DNA of 42,675 bases from an uncultured Pseudomonadales bacterium (GCA_905480475.1 CAJQQO010000195.1:1-42675); one strand, 5' to 3'. Positions 1 to 10,073 are shown, counted from the first letter of the stretch. The notes: generated from the sequence alone by a model not told the origin. A program made the numbers and translations.

Positions 1-1
1 C

Positions 2-304
2 GCGATAAGCTGCTGGTTACGCAAACATTCTGCAGCTTATGCCGCCGAAGGTATTCGCCTGAATGCTGTAGCGCCGGGCTTCACCCAAACTCCATTAACC
101 GATAAAGGCTTGGAAGATCCGGCCTTTGGTAAGGTCATGCAGGACTTTGTTAACACGATTCCAGTCGGTCGGCCCGGCTTACCTAAAGATATTGCTGAAG
201 GCGTATGCTTTTTGTTAGACGGGGAAAAAGCCGGCTTTGTGGTAGGCAGCATATTGTTTATCGACGGTGGCCACGATGCAATGATGCGACCAACAGCGTT
301 CTAG
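2..304 (+). CDS. Short-chain dehydrogenase/reductase, C-terminal fragment (runs off the window start)
   Basis: Open frame from nt 2; translation ..AAYAAEGIRLNAVAPGFTQTPL..GRPGLPKDIAEGVCFLLDGEKAGFVVGSILFIDGGHD matches the SDR C-terminal pattern (N-A-V-x-P-G, G-x-x-x-x-x-D-G-G). Confidence 0.85.
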   Translation, partial: AISCWLRKHSAAYAAEGIRLNAVAPGFTQTPLTDKGLEDPAFGKVMQDFVNTIPVGRPGLPKDIAEGVCFLLDGEKAGFVVGSILFIDGGHDAMMRPTAF

Positions 305-677
305 GCTGGTAAATACTCTTCGGCAATGTGCATAAAATGACCTTAGCAGCGCTTCTAACGGCGCTGCTAAGTCTGGCTTTAAACCAAGGGCTAACGTTAA
401 GACTAAGCCTGCCCCCAGACAATATAATCCCCTATGAATCCAAGGTATTAGCCGCGAACTGATTGGCAGCACGGCGAATCCATGGCAATATCCCCCGCTA
501 TTTTAAGCTGCTATACATCCAATCCTGCGTATCTGCCGTATTTCTCTTATACGCCTATACTATTTGAATAATGTTTTGATCGCGGCTTGGCACTCTTTAT
601 TCGCTCACTAAATAAAGATCTAAGCGTCAATTTTTGGCTATTAAGCCTGCAACAATTTCCCACAGGAGCATATTGCG

Positions 678-1820
678 ATGATCGCAAGAACTGTCTTTGA
701 ACCCGAACATGAATTATTCCGTGAAAGTGTCAGCCGTCTTTTTGAAGCAGAAGCGGTGCCCTATCACGCGCAATGGGAAAAAGACGGCCAAGTCGATCGC
801 GCCATGTGGAACAAGGCTGGCGAGCAAGGTTTACTAGCGCCAATGGTGACCGAAGAGTACGGCGGCTTTGGTGCAGACTTTCGCTATAACACCGTAGTCG
901 CTGAAGAAGTATCGCGAATGGGTTTAACCGGTTTAGGATTTTCACTGCACTCGGATATCGCCGTACCCTATATCATTAATTACGGCACCGAAGCACAAAA
1001 ACAAAAGTATCTACCCGGCTGTGTATCCGGCGATATCATTACCGCCATCGCCATGACCGAACCGGGTGCCGGTTCTGATTTACAAGCCGTTGCAACCACG
1101 GCAGTGCTTGATGGTGATCACTATATTTTAAATGGTTCCAAAACCTTTATTACCAATGGCCAGCTTTCCGACTTGGTAATTGTGGTTTGTAAAACAGATC
1201 CAGACGCTGGCGCTAAAGGCACTAGTTTATTATTAGTTGAAGCCGGCACCGAAGGCTTTAGCAAAGGCAATAATTTAGAAAAGTTAGGTATGAAAGCGCA
1301 AGACACGTCCGAATTATTTTTTAACGATGCCCGCATCCCTAAAGAAAATCTATTAGGTGAAGAAGGCATGGGCTTTATCTACTTAATGGAAGAGCTGCCA
1401 CAAGAACGTTTATCGGTAGCAGTTGGCGCAATTATGAATGCCGAATCGATACTCAGCCAAACCATTGAGTACGTTAAAGAGCGCAAAGCTTTTGGCAAGC
1501 CTATTGCCGCATTTCAAAACACCCAATTTAAGTTGGCAGAAATGCATACCGACTTAACGGTAGCGCGCGTGTTTATTGATAAATGTCTTGAACTGCATCT
1601 TAACAAAGAGCTCGACGGCCCAACCGCTGCGCAAGCTAAACTAATGTCTACCGATTTACAGTGCAGCGTGCTTGATGAGTGCTTACAGCTACACGGCGGT
1701 TATGGATTTATGTGGGAATATCCCGTTGCGCGCGCATTTGCTGATGCACGTGTACAGCGAATTTACGCCGGGACTAATGAAGTGATGAAAGTTATTATTG
1801 GACGTGAAATTTTAAAATAG
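678..1820 (+). CDS. Acyl-CoA dehydrogenase
   Basis: 380 aa; AMTEPGAGSDLQ, LHGGYGFMWEYPVARAFADARVQRIYAGTNEVMK are acyl-CoA dehydrogenase signatures. Confidence 0.95.
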   Translation: MIARTVFEPEHELFRESVSRLFEAEAVPYHAQWEKDGQVDRAMWNKAGEQGLLAPMVTEEYGGFGADFRYNTVVAEEVSRMGLTGLGFSLHSDIAVPYIINYGTEAQKQKYLPGCVSGDIITAIAMTEPGAGSDLQAVATTAVLDGDHYILNGSKTFITNGQLSDLVIVVCKTDPDAGAKGTSLLLVEAGTEGFSKGNNLEKLGMKAQDTSELFFNDARIPKENLLGEEGMGFIYLMEELPQERLSVAVGAIMNAESILSQTIEYVKERKAFGKPIAAFQNTQFKLAEMHTDLTVARVFIDKCLELHLNKELDGPTAAQAKLMSTDLQCSVLDECLQLHGGYGFMWEYPVARAFADARVQRIYAGTNEVMKVIIGREILK

Positions 1821-1848
1821 CGGCTAAAAGTAACGACTAATAGCAATG

Positions 1849-1881
1849 CAAAAAAATGCCGGGCAAGCCCGGCATTTTTTT
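1849..1881 (+). terminator. Rho-independent terminator after the acyl-CoA dehydrogenase gene
   Basis: aaaaaaatgccggg-caag-cccggcattttttt: GC-rich stem, 4-nt loop, T-tract. Confidence 0.85.
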
Positions 1882-1949
1882 GTCTTAAATTTGACTGTGA
1901 TTTAACTCGCCAATAAATATCATTTAAACCCTATTTAACTCGCTTTTAA

Positions 1950-2717
1950 CTACAACGTATGCGGATTTATCATAATCCCACCATCTACATCCAAGGTGGT
2001 GCCGGTAATAAACGACGCTCTATCCGACACTAAATAACAGACTGCATCGGCAACTTCTTCCGGTTCACCTAATCTACGCATTGCATGCACACCGGCAGTA
2101 TTTTTTTCTGCATGGGGGACTTTTTCAAAATACCGTTTTATTCCAGCGGTACGAATGCCACCGGGGTTAACCGCATTGATGCGAATACCATCACGCGCCC
2201 ACTCGGCAGCGGCGGTTCGCGTTAAGGCAATCACACCACCTTTGGCTGCGCTATAAGGTGACTGCATTGCCTCTCCTCTTACGCCCGACAAGGACGAGAT
2301 ATTAACAATTGCACCCCCCCCGTTTTTTAACATTGCAGGGATTTGGTATTTCAAGCAAAGCCAAACGCCTTTTAAAGTGACGCTTTGACACTTATCCCAA
2401 TTGGCTTCTTCCATATCGGGCAGCAAAGCAAAGGTCGCGCCACCCGCAGCGTTATTTGAGACACAATCCAAACGGCCAAAATGTTTTACCGTCGCATCAA
2501 CCATTGCCTCGACATCTTGCGCATTGGAAACATCCGCTTGAATTGCAATCGCTTCACCACCCATCGCCTCAATTAAGGCAACTGTTTCTTCAGCTGGGCC
2601 AAGACGAACATCGGCAACCGCGACTTTAGCGCCATCTTTTGCAAAAGCGAGACAGGTTGCACGGCCGATACCGTCACCACCGCCCGTCACCAAACCAATT
2701 TTATTCTCTAATAACAT
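1950..2717 (-). CDS. SDR family oxidoreductase
   Basis: 255 aa; N-terminal GLVTGGGDGIGRATCLAFA (Rossmann), YSAAKGGV catalytic motif, GTTLDVDGG C-terminus. Confidence 0.93.
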   Translation of the reverse strand: MLLENKIGLVTGGGDGIGRATCLAFAKDGAKVAVADVRLGPAEETVALIEAMGGEAIAIQADVSNAQDVEAMVDATVKHFGRLDCVSNNAAGGATFALLPDMEEANWDKCQSVTLKGVWLCLKYQIPAMLKNGGGAIVNISSLSGVRGEAMQSPYSAAKGGVIALTRTAAAEWARDGIRINAVNPGGIRTAGIKRYFEKVPHAEKNTAGVHAMRRLGEPEEVADAVCYLVSDRASFITGTTLDVDGGIMINPHTL

Positions 2718-2814
2718 ATCAACCTCATGATGATTTTCTTAATCCAACTGATTCTAAACCACGTTTTATCAATGCAGTTAGTAACAATTGAAAAGTCGAA
2801 CCCATAGATCAGCT

Positions 2815-2839
2815 TAATAAAAAATTCCTGCACGGAATT
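2815..2839 (-). terminator. Weak rho-independent terminator downstream of the nitronate monooxygenase-like gene
   Basis: Minus strand AATTCC-gtgca-GGAATTTTTTatt: 6-bp stem followed by a T-run. Confidence 0.4.
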
Positions 2840-2916
2840 GCTCATTACCCTGATAACAGCGCGTACTTTATAGGTTAGTGGTTTAACGACACGTTTTTAA
2901 CTGCCAATCGATTCGA

Positions 2917-3978
2917 TTAAACATCCGCAGCCAATAGGCGAGTTAATTTGCTTGCCGATATCTCTTTGCAGCCCTGCGCGTTTTGACCACTCCACATCGG
3001 CGTAAAATCATTACGCCCCGCTTGCTCAGCTTTTTTCCGTAAGGCAGAAACAGCACTTGCTGCTAGCGGAAACATCGGCGCGTTGTTAGTGACAGGGCCA
3101 ACTTCAGTTATTAAACGATTAACAATCGCGCGAGCAGGACGCCCGGTAAAGACATTAGTAATTACCGTTTGCTCTTGGTCGGTTTCATTCGATACTTTTT
3201 TTAAAGCCTCGCGATGCAAAGACGATGTTTTGGCCTCATCGCACAGTAAATACGCCGTACCGATTTGTGCGGCTATCGCTCCTAAGGATAAAACTGCAGC
3301 AACGGCCTTACTATCGGTAATACCGCCAGCCGCAATTACCGGAATACTCAACGCTTGCACCATCCGCGGTATTAATGCGAAGGTACCCACTTGATAAGGA
3401 ATTTTTTCGCAGGGATCATCCGTTAAAAATATACTTCGATGGCCACCGGCTTCTAAACCTTGTGCAATAACTGCATCGGCGCCATTTGCTTCTAACCACA
3501 AACCCTCTTCTACTGTTGTGGCCGATGCCAATATGGTCGCCCCAAAACTTTTTAGCTCGGCAATAATATCGGCCGCAGGTAGACCAAAATGAAAACTGAC
3601 CACCTTGGGTTTAAATTCTTTTAAGGTAGCTAAAGCTTCAGCATTAAACGACTGTCGAATTGCACCCTCCATAATATTGTTTGGATTAATTTGATATTGT
3701 TCAAAATAAGGCTGTAATGTTTGGCGCCAAATCGATTCGCGATCAGCATCAATTACCGGAGCTGAATGACAAAAGAAATTAACGTTAAAAGGGTTATTGG
3801 TTTTATTGCTTAGCGCTTTAAGCGATTGGTATAAGTCTTCACTGCTTAGCATTGCACAAGGCAGCGAACCTAAACCACCTGCATTGCAAACGGCTAAGGT
3901 TAACTCAACATCTTGCACACCGGCCATAGGCGCTTGAATAATTGGTAGATCAATAGCGAACAAATCTTGTAAGCGCAT
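2917..3978 (-). CDS. Nitronate monooxygenase / enoyl-reductase II-like FMN-dependent TIM-barrel protein
   Basis: 353 aa; PIIQAPMAGV start, ANGADAVIAQGLEAGGH, PVIAAGGITD motifs of the 2-nitropropane dioxygenase family. Confidence 0.9.
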   Translation of the reverse strand: MRLQDLFAIDLPIIQAPMAGVQDVELTLAVCNAGGLGSLPCAMLSSEDLYQSLKALSNKTNNPFNVNFFCHSAPVIDADRESIWRQTLQPYFEQYQINPNNIMEGAIRQSFNAEALATLKEFKPKVVSFHFGLPAADIIAELKSFGATILASATTVEEGLWLEANGADAVIAQGLEAGGHRSIFLTDDPCEKIPYQVGTFALIPRMVQALSIPVIAAGGITDSKAVAAVLSLGAIAAQIGTAYLLCDEAKTSSLHREALKKVSNETDQEQTVITNVFTGRPARAIVNRLITEVGPVTNNAPMFPLAASAVSALRKKAEQAGRNDFTPMWSGQNAQGCKEISASKLTRLLAADV

Positions 3979-4034
3979 TTTCTCTCCCCTAACTATTTCT
4001 CAACATCCGCGCTCTTTAGCGAATTTTTAGCCTC

Positions 4035-4604
4035 TTAATTCCGAGGTGGTTTTTCTAGCTCATCATGGTTAACATAAATAATGGCTTGCTCATCAAAACC
4101 ATATTGCCGAGTTAACACTTTAAAGCGCTGCATAATATCATCGCTCACCGTGGGTGTGCGTGATAGTAGCCATAAGAATTCCCTATTGTAGCTGGTGACA
4201 AAAGCATATTGATAGTTAGATGCGTCCAGCTCAAAAATCACATAGGCACCATAAAATGGCCCAAAAAAAGACACTTTTAAATGAGCGATATCGCTATCGC
4301 CAACAAAGTATGCTTTGCCCTCGGCTGTGCTCCACTGCTTTTTATCCGCCGAATAACCTTTATTTATAACGTTAACACCCCCATCATCGCGCAGTGCATA
4401 CTCGGCGGTAACATGGGATAAGCCTTTTTCAAAGGAATGGTTTAGGCGGGCAACTTCATACCAGCTACCAAGATAACGATCGAGCTGAAAATTATCGACG
4501 GGTTTAATATCGTCAGGCAAGCTAGTGCAGGATAATTGGCTTAGGCAGATTAGAACGATGCCTATCATGCCAGAAAGGTTTCGGTAATTTTTCTGAAGAA
4601 ACAT
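4035..4604 (-). CDS. blc: Outer-membrane lipocalin (Blc-like lipoprotein)
   Basis: 189 aa; lipobox-like LSQLSC, lipocalin signature NFQLDRYLGSWYEVARL, FGPFYGAYVIFELD. Confidence 0.88.
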   Translation of the reverse strand: MFLQKNYRNLSGMIGIVLICLSQLSCTSLPDDIKPVDNFQLDRYLGSWYEVARLNHSFEKGLSHVTAEYALRDDGGVNVINKGYSADKKQWSTAEGKAYFVGDSDIAHLKVSFFGPFYGAYVIFELDASNYQYAFVTSYNREFLWLLSRTPTVSDDIMQRFKVLTRQYGFDEQAIIYVNHDELEKPPRN

Positions 4605-4607
4605 AAC

Positions 4608-5012
4608 TTACTCGCAGTGAATTAATGCTTTAACACCATATTTTTTAATTAGCTGGCCGCAATCAGTGGCGTAAAAAATTAGCGCTATTAATACAAACTG
4701 CATAGGGATACGCGCCCAAGCAATTAGCGGATCAACCTGCTCGCCAAACATTGGAATATTATTGATCGCCATATTGATATTGGCGGTAAGTATTAGCAGA
4801 CAAAATAAGCTTAACCATAAACCTGTGGCTTGGCGGTATTTTGGGAGCAATAGAAAGATCGCAAAGAAAAACTCCATTAAGCCGGTTATCCAAACAATTT
4901 CCAGAGCAAAGGGTAGTGGTGTCATTGCCGCAAGATCTGTGTCGTTGGTGAAGTGCATTACGCCACCGATTATAAAACCGATGCTAATCAGTAGTAGAGT
5001 GATTATTTTCAT
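4608..5012 (-). CDS. DoxX-like small integral membrane protein
   Basis: 134 aa, about four hydrophobic segments; GFIIGGVMHF and FFFAIFLLLPKYRQATG resemble the DoxX superfamily. Confidence 0.65.
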   Translation of the reverse strand: MKIITLLLISIGFIIGGVMHFTNDTDLAAMTPLPFALEIVWITGLMEFFFAIFLLLPKYRQATGLWLSLFCLLILTANINMAINNIPMFGEQVDPLIAWARIPMQFVLIALIFYATDCGQLIKKYGVKALIHCE

Positions 5013-5217
5013 TATTTTTCCTGGTGATTTTGATAGGGGATTAGAACATTAATGGTGGAATCGCGCCATGAATTGCTTGTTAGTTGTAGGCGTTAATTTT
5101 TTCTGGGAGTTGTAGCTGAGGTTGTTTAATTTTTTGAATGTCAAGGTTAAGGTCAAAAGATTGTCGGAGTCGCCCGACATGCGACCCACTGACTATATGC
5201 GGATGCTGAGGTTTTTA

Positions 5218-5270
5218 AAGATCAAAATCAAATCCGTCGGTGGTGGACCGACGGATTTGATTTTGGTCTT
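5218..5270. repeat. Long imperfect palindrome (24-bp arms, 5-nt loop), REP/MITE-like
   Basis: aagatcaaaatcaaatccgtcggt-ggtgg-accgacggatttgattttggtctt; one non-Watson-Crick position (wobble-compatible); no T-tract in either direction. Confidence 0.8.
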
Positions 5271-5287
5271 CAGAAAACTAGAAAAAC

Positions 5288-6109
5288 TTACTCTCCTAAT
5301 AACAAATTAATAAACCCCTCATTTCCCTCATCCGCATCGGTCTGCAAAATCCACTCCTTCATCTCATCATAATTAATCGGTATTAACTTATGACCAAGAT
5401 GATCAATAAGATTCATCGGCAAAGCCAATTCATCAACTAAATCCAACAACGCCATACCGCTAGAGCCCGCCTGCCGCAAACTATAAGGCGTAAACTCCAA
5501 AATTATTTTTATACTCGGCAGACTTTTTTTAATCAATGGTAGCAGCCCACTCATTACAGAAAACTCAGCACCTTGCGTATCAACCTTAAGCACATCAATA
5601 CGATCAACCGGCTGTGAATCACCAGCAGATAAAAAATAATCCGCACCATTTAGTAAACGTATTGCTTGCCGAGTTCTCTGCGGCGTTGACTCGCCAAGCG
5701 ATTGCTGAAAGATCTGATGATCACCGCGATTCTCTTCATTAAGAAATAATTCCGCATCAGAGTCGGCATAACTTAAAGCAGCGGCGACAGCAGTAATATT
5801 AGTTAATTGATTATGTTGAATATTTTTTTCCAGCAAAGAAAAATTATCCCGCTCTGGCTCAAAGGCAAATACCCGACCAGTACTACCAACCAATGGCGAT
5901 GCAACAATACTGTAATAGCCGATATTGGCGCCGACATCGACAAAGGTCGCACCGGCAAATAATGACTGCATCAATAACTGCGTTTCAAAAATTTCCCACA
6001 CACCTTGCTCGGCAATTTGCTTGGAAACATGGGCATCAGTTTTTGAATGCACAAGCATAGCAAGCTTGCTTGGGTGGTTTTCAATCGTTAGCGGGTAAGG
6101 TCCGTTCAT
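5288..6109 (-). CDS. FkbM-family SAM-dependent methyltransferase
   Basis: FVDVGANIGYYSIVAS..VFAFEPERDNFSLLEKNI..DVLKVDTQGAEFSVMSGL are FkbM motifs. The ORF extends to a TTG at 6124; the first ATG is at 6109. Confidence 0.88.
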   Translation of the reverse strand: MNGPYPLTIENHPSKLAMLVHSKTDAHVSKQIAEQGVWEIFETQLLMQSLFAGATFVDVGANIGYYSIVASPLVGSTGRVFAFEPERDNFSLLEKNIQHNQLTNITAVAAALSYADSDAELFLNEENRGDHQIFQQSLGESTPQRTRQAIRLLNGADYFLSAGDSQPVDRIDVLKVDTQGAEFSVMSGLLPLIKKSLPSIKIILEFTPYSLRQAGSSGMALLDLVDELALPMNLIDHLGHKLIPINYDEMKEWILQTDADEGNEGFINLLLGE

Positions 6110-6117
6110 AGGATAAA

Positions 6118-6435
6118 CTAACAATTACCTACGTTATTGGTGTTTTCCATCACTAAACTATAGTGCTCGACTTCAGGAAACGGCTGATAAAAATGATGCA
6201 GCTTGGCCTTCCACTGCTGGTATTCGGGCGAGGCTCTAAAACCTTGGGTATGATCTTCCAATGCTTGCCAGTTAACTAATAAAATATATCGATTATCTTT
6301 TTCAATACACTTTTGCAGTTGATGTGAGATATAACCGTGCAAGCTACTAATAATACTTTGCGCATCGTTAAACGCCAATTCAAAATCGGCGTTTAATTCT
6401 GGCTTGATATCGAGTATCGCAACTTCAAGAATCAT
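6118..6435 (-). CDS. Antibiotic biosynthesis monooxygenase (ABM)-like domain protein
   Basis: 105 aa; VNWQALEDHTQGFRASPEYQQWKAKLHHFYQPFPEVEHY resembles ABM dimeric alpha+beta barrel proteins. Confidence 0.75.
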   Translation of the reverse strand: MILEVAILDIKPELNADFELAFNDAQSIISSLHGYISHQLQKCIEKDNRYILLVNWQALEDHTQGFRASPEYQQWKAKLHHFYQPFPEVEHYSLVMENTNNVGNC

Positions 6436-6483
6436 TAGCTTTTACCCTGCACAAGCTATTGGGCCATACAACATCAGGAATAA

Positions 6484-7116
6484 CTAGCCGCGCATCGATG
6501 GATGAATACTGGCTTCAACACTCGGGCGCTGACGCATGGCTTCCATCCAACGGCTAACATTTTTTAATTCTGGATTCACCGGCTGACCCATACCGGCAAA
6601 GAAATCCAAAAAGCAAAACAGATGAACATCTGCCAAACTAAAACGCTGACCACAAATAAACTCATCACTTAATAAAGCATCCAACCACTTTAAACCATCT
6701 TGCGCTAAGGCTTTTAAATCAGCTGATGATTCAGGAAAGCACGCCATGCGATCTTTAAATAAATCAATCCCTTCACCAAATCGAAAACCGTTAGCCATTG
6801 GCTCGGTAATTTTAATATCAATTCGACGGCACCACATACGGGTCTGGGCTTTTTCTTCTAGGGTTTCACCCATCAGTGAATTTGCAGGAAATTTTTCATC
6901 GAGATAATCACAGATCGGCGTGATCTCACTAAGAATTTCACCGTTGGCCATTTCCAAAGCTGGGCTTTGTCCACCGGGATTTTTTTTAAGATAGGCTTCT
7001 TGGCGGTTTTCGCCCGACATAATATCCACTTCAATCGTTTCAATATCAATGCCTTTTTCGGCGATAAACATAGTAACCACACGAGGATTGGGGCCAACCG
7101 AGTTATAAAGTTTCAT
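6484..7116 (-). CDS. Glutathione S-transferase
   Basis: 210 aa; NPGGQSPALEMANGEILSEITPICDYLDEKFP, FSLADVHLFCFLDF typical GST N- and C-domains. Confidence 0.92.
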   Translation of the reverse strand: MKLYNSVGPNPRVVTMFIAEKGIDIETIEVDIMSGENRQEAYLKKNPGGQSPALEMANGEILSEITPICDYLDEKFPANSLMGETLEEKAQTRMWCRRIDIKITEPMANGFRFGEGIDLFKDRMACFPESSADLKALAQDGLKWLDALLSDEFICGQRFSLADVHLFCFLDFFAGMGQPVNPELKNVSRWMEAMRQRPSVEASIHPSMRG

Positions 7117-7175
7117 TTTATATTCCTGTTAATTAAATTTATTCTTGCTGAACAAGCAGTCAATATCGCGAGCCA

Positions 7176-7203
7176 TAAAAAAGGTCTCGCTGAGAGACCT
7201 TTA
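7176..7203 (-). terminator. Rho-independent terminator downstream of gcvH
   Basis: Minus strand AAAGGTCTC-tcagc-GAGACCTTTTTTat: 9-bp stem plus T-run. Confidence 0.85.
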
Positions 7204-7240
7204 CTACAACACCAAAAAGCTCTGCAATCAATTCTGCAAG

Positions 7241-7633
7241 CTATTCGTCTGCTTCAATAACTTCTGCGTAAGCATCAGAGGTTAAAAGGTTATCTAGCTC
7301 GCTGGTATCGGATGGTTTTAAAATATAAAACCAGCCATCTTCATAAGGCTCGCTATTAACTGTTTCGGGCTCATCATCCAAGCGCTCGTTGACTTGAATC
7401 ACTTCACCGGCAATCGGCGCATAAACATCTGAAGCGGCTTTAACCGACTCAACCACACCGGCCTCATCGCCTGCCGATAGTAATTGACCCACATCAGGTA
7501 GTTCAACATAAACCACATCACCTAACTGTTGCTGGGCGTGATCGGTAATACCAACAACGACAGTACCGTCATCTTCTAAACGCGCCCACTCATGGCTGGA
7601 CGCATACCGTAATTCGGAGGGTAAATCACTCAT
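7241..7633 (-). CDS. gcvH: Glycine cleavage system H protein
   Basis: [68 protein letters not shown] (lipoyl-lysine motif). The ORF extends to 7702, but the family start [10 protein letters not shown] is at 7633. Confidence 0.95.
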   Translation of the reverse strand: MSDLPSELRYASSHEWARLEDDGTVVVGITDHAQQQLGDVVYVELPDVGQLLSAGDEAGVVESVKAASDVYAPIAGEVIQVNERLDDEPETVNSEPYEDGWFYILKPSDTSELDNLLTSDAYAEVIEADE

Positions 7634-7758
7634 TAGCTTAATCCTGAAAAATTGTTCACGACGTGTTGTGCTATACCGACCAAAAGATTGCTGGCAGGCC
7701 AAGTACAGCTAGGCATTCTACCTCGGGCAATTCGAAAAACAATGCTTAGCGGCGATTA

Positions 7759-10050
7759 TCACGACGACAATCGCACCACTTTTTCATATACCCATAACTT
7801 CAGCTTGTTCCACCAGTCCGGGCTGGCCTCCATAGCTTTGTGAGCATGCATTTCACTAATAATATATTGATGGACTAGATGCGATTGCTCTATGGATAAA
7901 TCTTCAGCAAAGCTAACCATGCCGCGGTCGGCGTAAATGCCACCAATCACAATGGCATCAAAAATCCGGTGGGTTTCAGCACTCATATAGCGCAGATCCG
8001 GCACCAAGCCGCCACTTTGCACAGCCGGCCCGTGACAGCGACCACAGTGCGTAGCATATAGCTGCTGGCCTTCATCTAGCTCAGCTTCAGTGACGGTTAT
8101 TTCAGCCGGCTCAGGCATAACCGGTCGCGGAATGGTCGGTGGCAAACTTGCCGTGCCGCCAAGTTTAAATGCTAAAACCCTGCCTTTACTTTCAGTGTAT
8201 TCAATATTACCGCCACCCATCATGCCCATAAATCCACCCCAGCCTGACATGACCGCAATATATTGCTCGCCATCTACCGAGTAAGTGACCGGCGGTGCCA
8301 TGGTGCCGATTTGGGTTTGACCCTGCCAAACTTGCTCGCCAGTATCGGCGCGATAGGCTTTTAGCCAACCATCATGCGTACCTTGGAATAATAAATTGCC
8401 CGCCGTGGTTAACATGCTCATGGACCAAGCGCGATTAAAATCCACCCGCCAGCGTTCGGCTTGCTTAATAGGGTCCCAAGCGACAATCGAACCAATATGG
8501 GTTGCTCGCTGCACCGCACGCATTAACAATGGATCGGCGCGCCCCATGGACATCACTACACCAGTATGCAAAGTGCCTTCATTGGCAAACTCATCGTTAG
8601 CTTTAAATTCAAAACCTTGCTCGATTACCGGTATATAAACCAGTTTATGTTCGGGGTGATAAGCCATTGGATGCCAATTGTGCGCACCTACCATCGAAGG
8701 CAGTGTGAATTTGGGTTCATCGCGATAGTCGGCCACATCGGTAAATACTGGCCGACCGGTTTCCAAGTCAATATGGCTGGCCCAATTGACTCGCGCATAG
8801 GGCTCGGCAGAAATTAATTTGCCATTGGTTCTATCGATCACATAAAAGAAACCATTTTTTGGCGCTTGCATAATCACTTGCCGCTGCTCGCCCTCAATAG
8901 GCAGCTCGGCCAAAATCATATGTTGAGTAGCGGTATAATCCCAGCGTTCGCCCGGTGTGGTTTGATAGTGCCAAATATATTCGCCATTGTCGGGGTTTAA
9001 CGCAACAATCGATGACAGATAAAGATTGTCGCCGCCTTCGGGGCTGCGTACATAACTGTTCCATGGCGAGCCATTACCAACACCAATATACAATTGATTG
9101 AGCTCGGCATCGTAAGCCATGGAATCCCAAACCGTACCGCCACCACCCAGCTCCCACCATTCACCATTCCAGGTTTCTGCCGCTACGGCTAACTCTTTAG
9201 ATTCAAAACCGTCTTCCGGATTTCCCGGTACGGTATAAAAGCGCCAAAGCTGTTCGCCGTTTTTTGCATCGTAAGCGGTGACATAACCGCGGACACCAAA
9301 GTCGGCACCACCGTTACCAATAATCACTTTGCCATCTACAATTCTTGGCGCGCCAGTTATTGTGTAGGCCTTATCTAAATCAAAGGTTTGTGTTTGCCAA
9401 ACGGATTGCCCCGTCAGCGCATCGATTGCAACTAATCGACCATCGAGTGTTCCGACATAGACTTTGTCATCCCATACCGCCGCACCACGGTTTACCGTAT
9501 CACAACAGGCATAGTAACCTCGCGATTTATCCACCTGCGGATCAAAAAACCAAAGCTGCTCACCGGTTTTGGCATCCAAGGCAAACACCACACCCCAAGG
9601 GCCGGTGGTATACATACGTCCATCAACAATAATCGGCGAGGCTTCAAGGCCGCGCACCGTGCCGGTTTCAAAGTGCCAAGCCAAACTTAAGTCATCGATA
9701 GACTCAGTATTAATTTGTGTTAGCGGACTAAAGCGTTGCTCATCGTAAGTGCGACCATGCAGCAACCAGTTCTCCGGCTCGGCATTGGCATTAATTGCTC
9801 GCTGGCTATCAATAGGTTTAATGGCCTTGGCATTAGAATTAGCACTGGCATTAACACTAACATTTGAAGCATCGGCGCTTATAGGTTCGGAAACGGAAAA
9901 GCATGAAAGCGATAAAGCAAAGATAAACGCGGAAACCACAACGGGCAAACGTGATTGATTATTTATATTAGCGCTATGGATTTCTGTAAAGCTATTAACG
10001 TTGTTTTTGTTATTCAAGTGCACGGTTTGTTCCTGCAGTGATTTAGCCAA
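7759..10050 (-). CDS. PQQ-dependent alcohol dehydrogenase with C-terminal cytochrome c domain (quinohemoprotein)
   Basis: 763 aa; signal-like hydrophobic segment, PQQ beta-propeller W-motifs, vicinal cysteines YYACCDTVNRG, C-terminal heme motif CGRCH. The start codon may lie downstream of 10050. Confidence 0.93.
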   Translation of the reverse strand: MAKSLQEQTVHLNNKNNVNSFTEIHSANINNQSRLPVVVSAFIFALSLSCFSVSEPISADASNVSVNASANSNAKAIKPIDSQRAINANAEPENWLLHGRTYDEQRFSPLTQINTESIDDLSLAWHFETGTVRGLEASPIIVDGRMYTTGPWGVVFALDAKTGEQLWFFDPQVDKSRGYYACCDTVNRGAAVWDDKVYVGTLDGRLVAIDALTGQSVWQTQTFDLDKAYTITGAPRIVDGKVIIGNGGADFGVRGYVTAYDAKNGEQLWRFYTVPGNPEDGFESKELAVAAETWNGEWWELGGGGTVWDSMAYDAELNQLYIGVGNGSPWNSYVRSPEGGDNLYLSSIVALNPDNGEYIWHYQTTPGERWDYTATQHMILAELPIEGEQRQVIMQAPKNGFFYVIDRTNGKLISAEPYARVNWASHIDLETGRPVFTDVADYRDEPKFTLPSMVGAHNWHPMAYHPEHKLVYIPVIEQGFEFKANDEFANEGTLHTGVVMSMGRADPLLMRAVQRATHIGSIVAWDPIKQAERWRVDFNRAWSMSMLTTAGNLLFQGTHDGWLKAYRADTGEQVWQGQTQIGTMAPPVTYSVDGEQYIAVMSGWGGFMGMMGGGNIEYTESKGRVLAFKLGGTASLPPTIPRPVMPEPAEITVTEAELDEGQQLYATHCGRCHGPAVQSGGLVPDLRYMSAETHRIFDAIVIGGIYADRGMVSFAEDLSIEQSHLVHQYIISEMHAHKAMEASPDWWNKLKLWVYEKVVRLSS

Positions 10051-10073
10051 GCCAACTACTCAAAATCTGTAGC

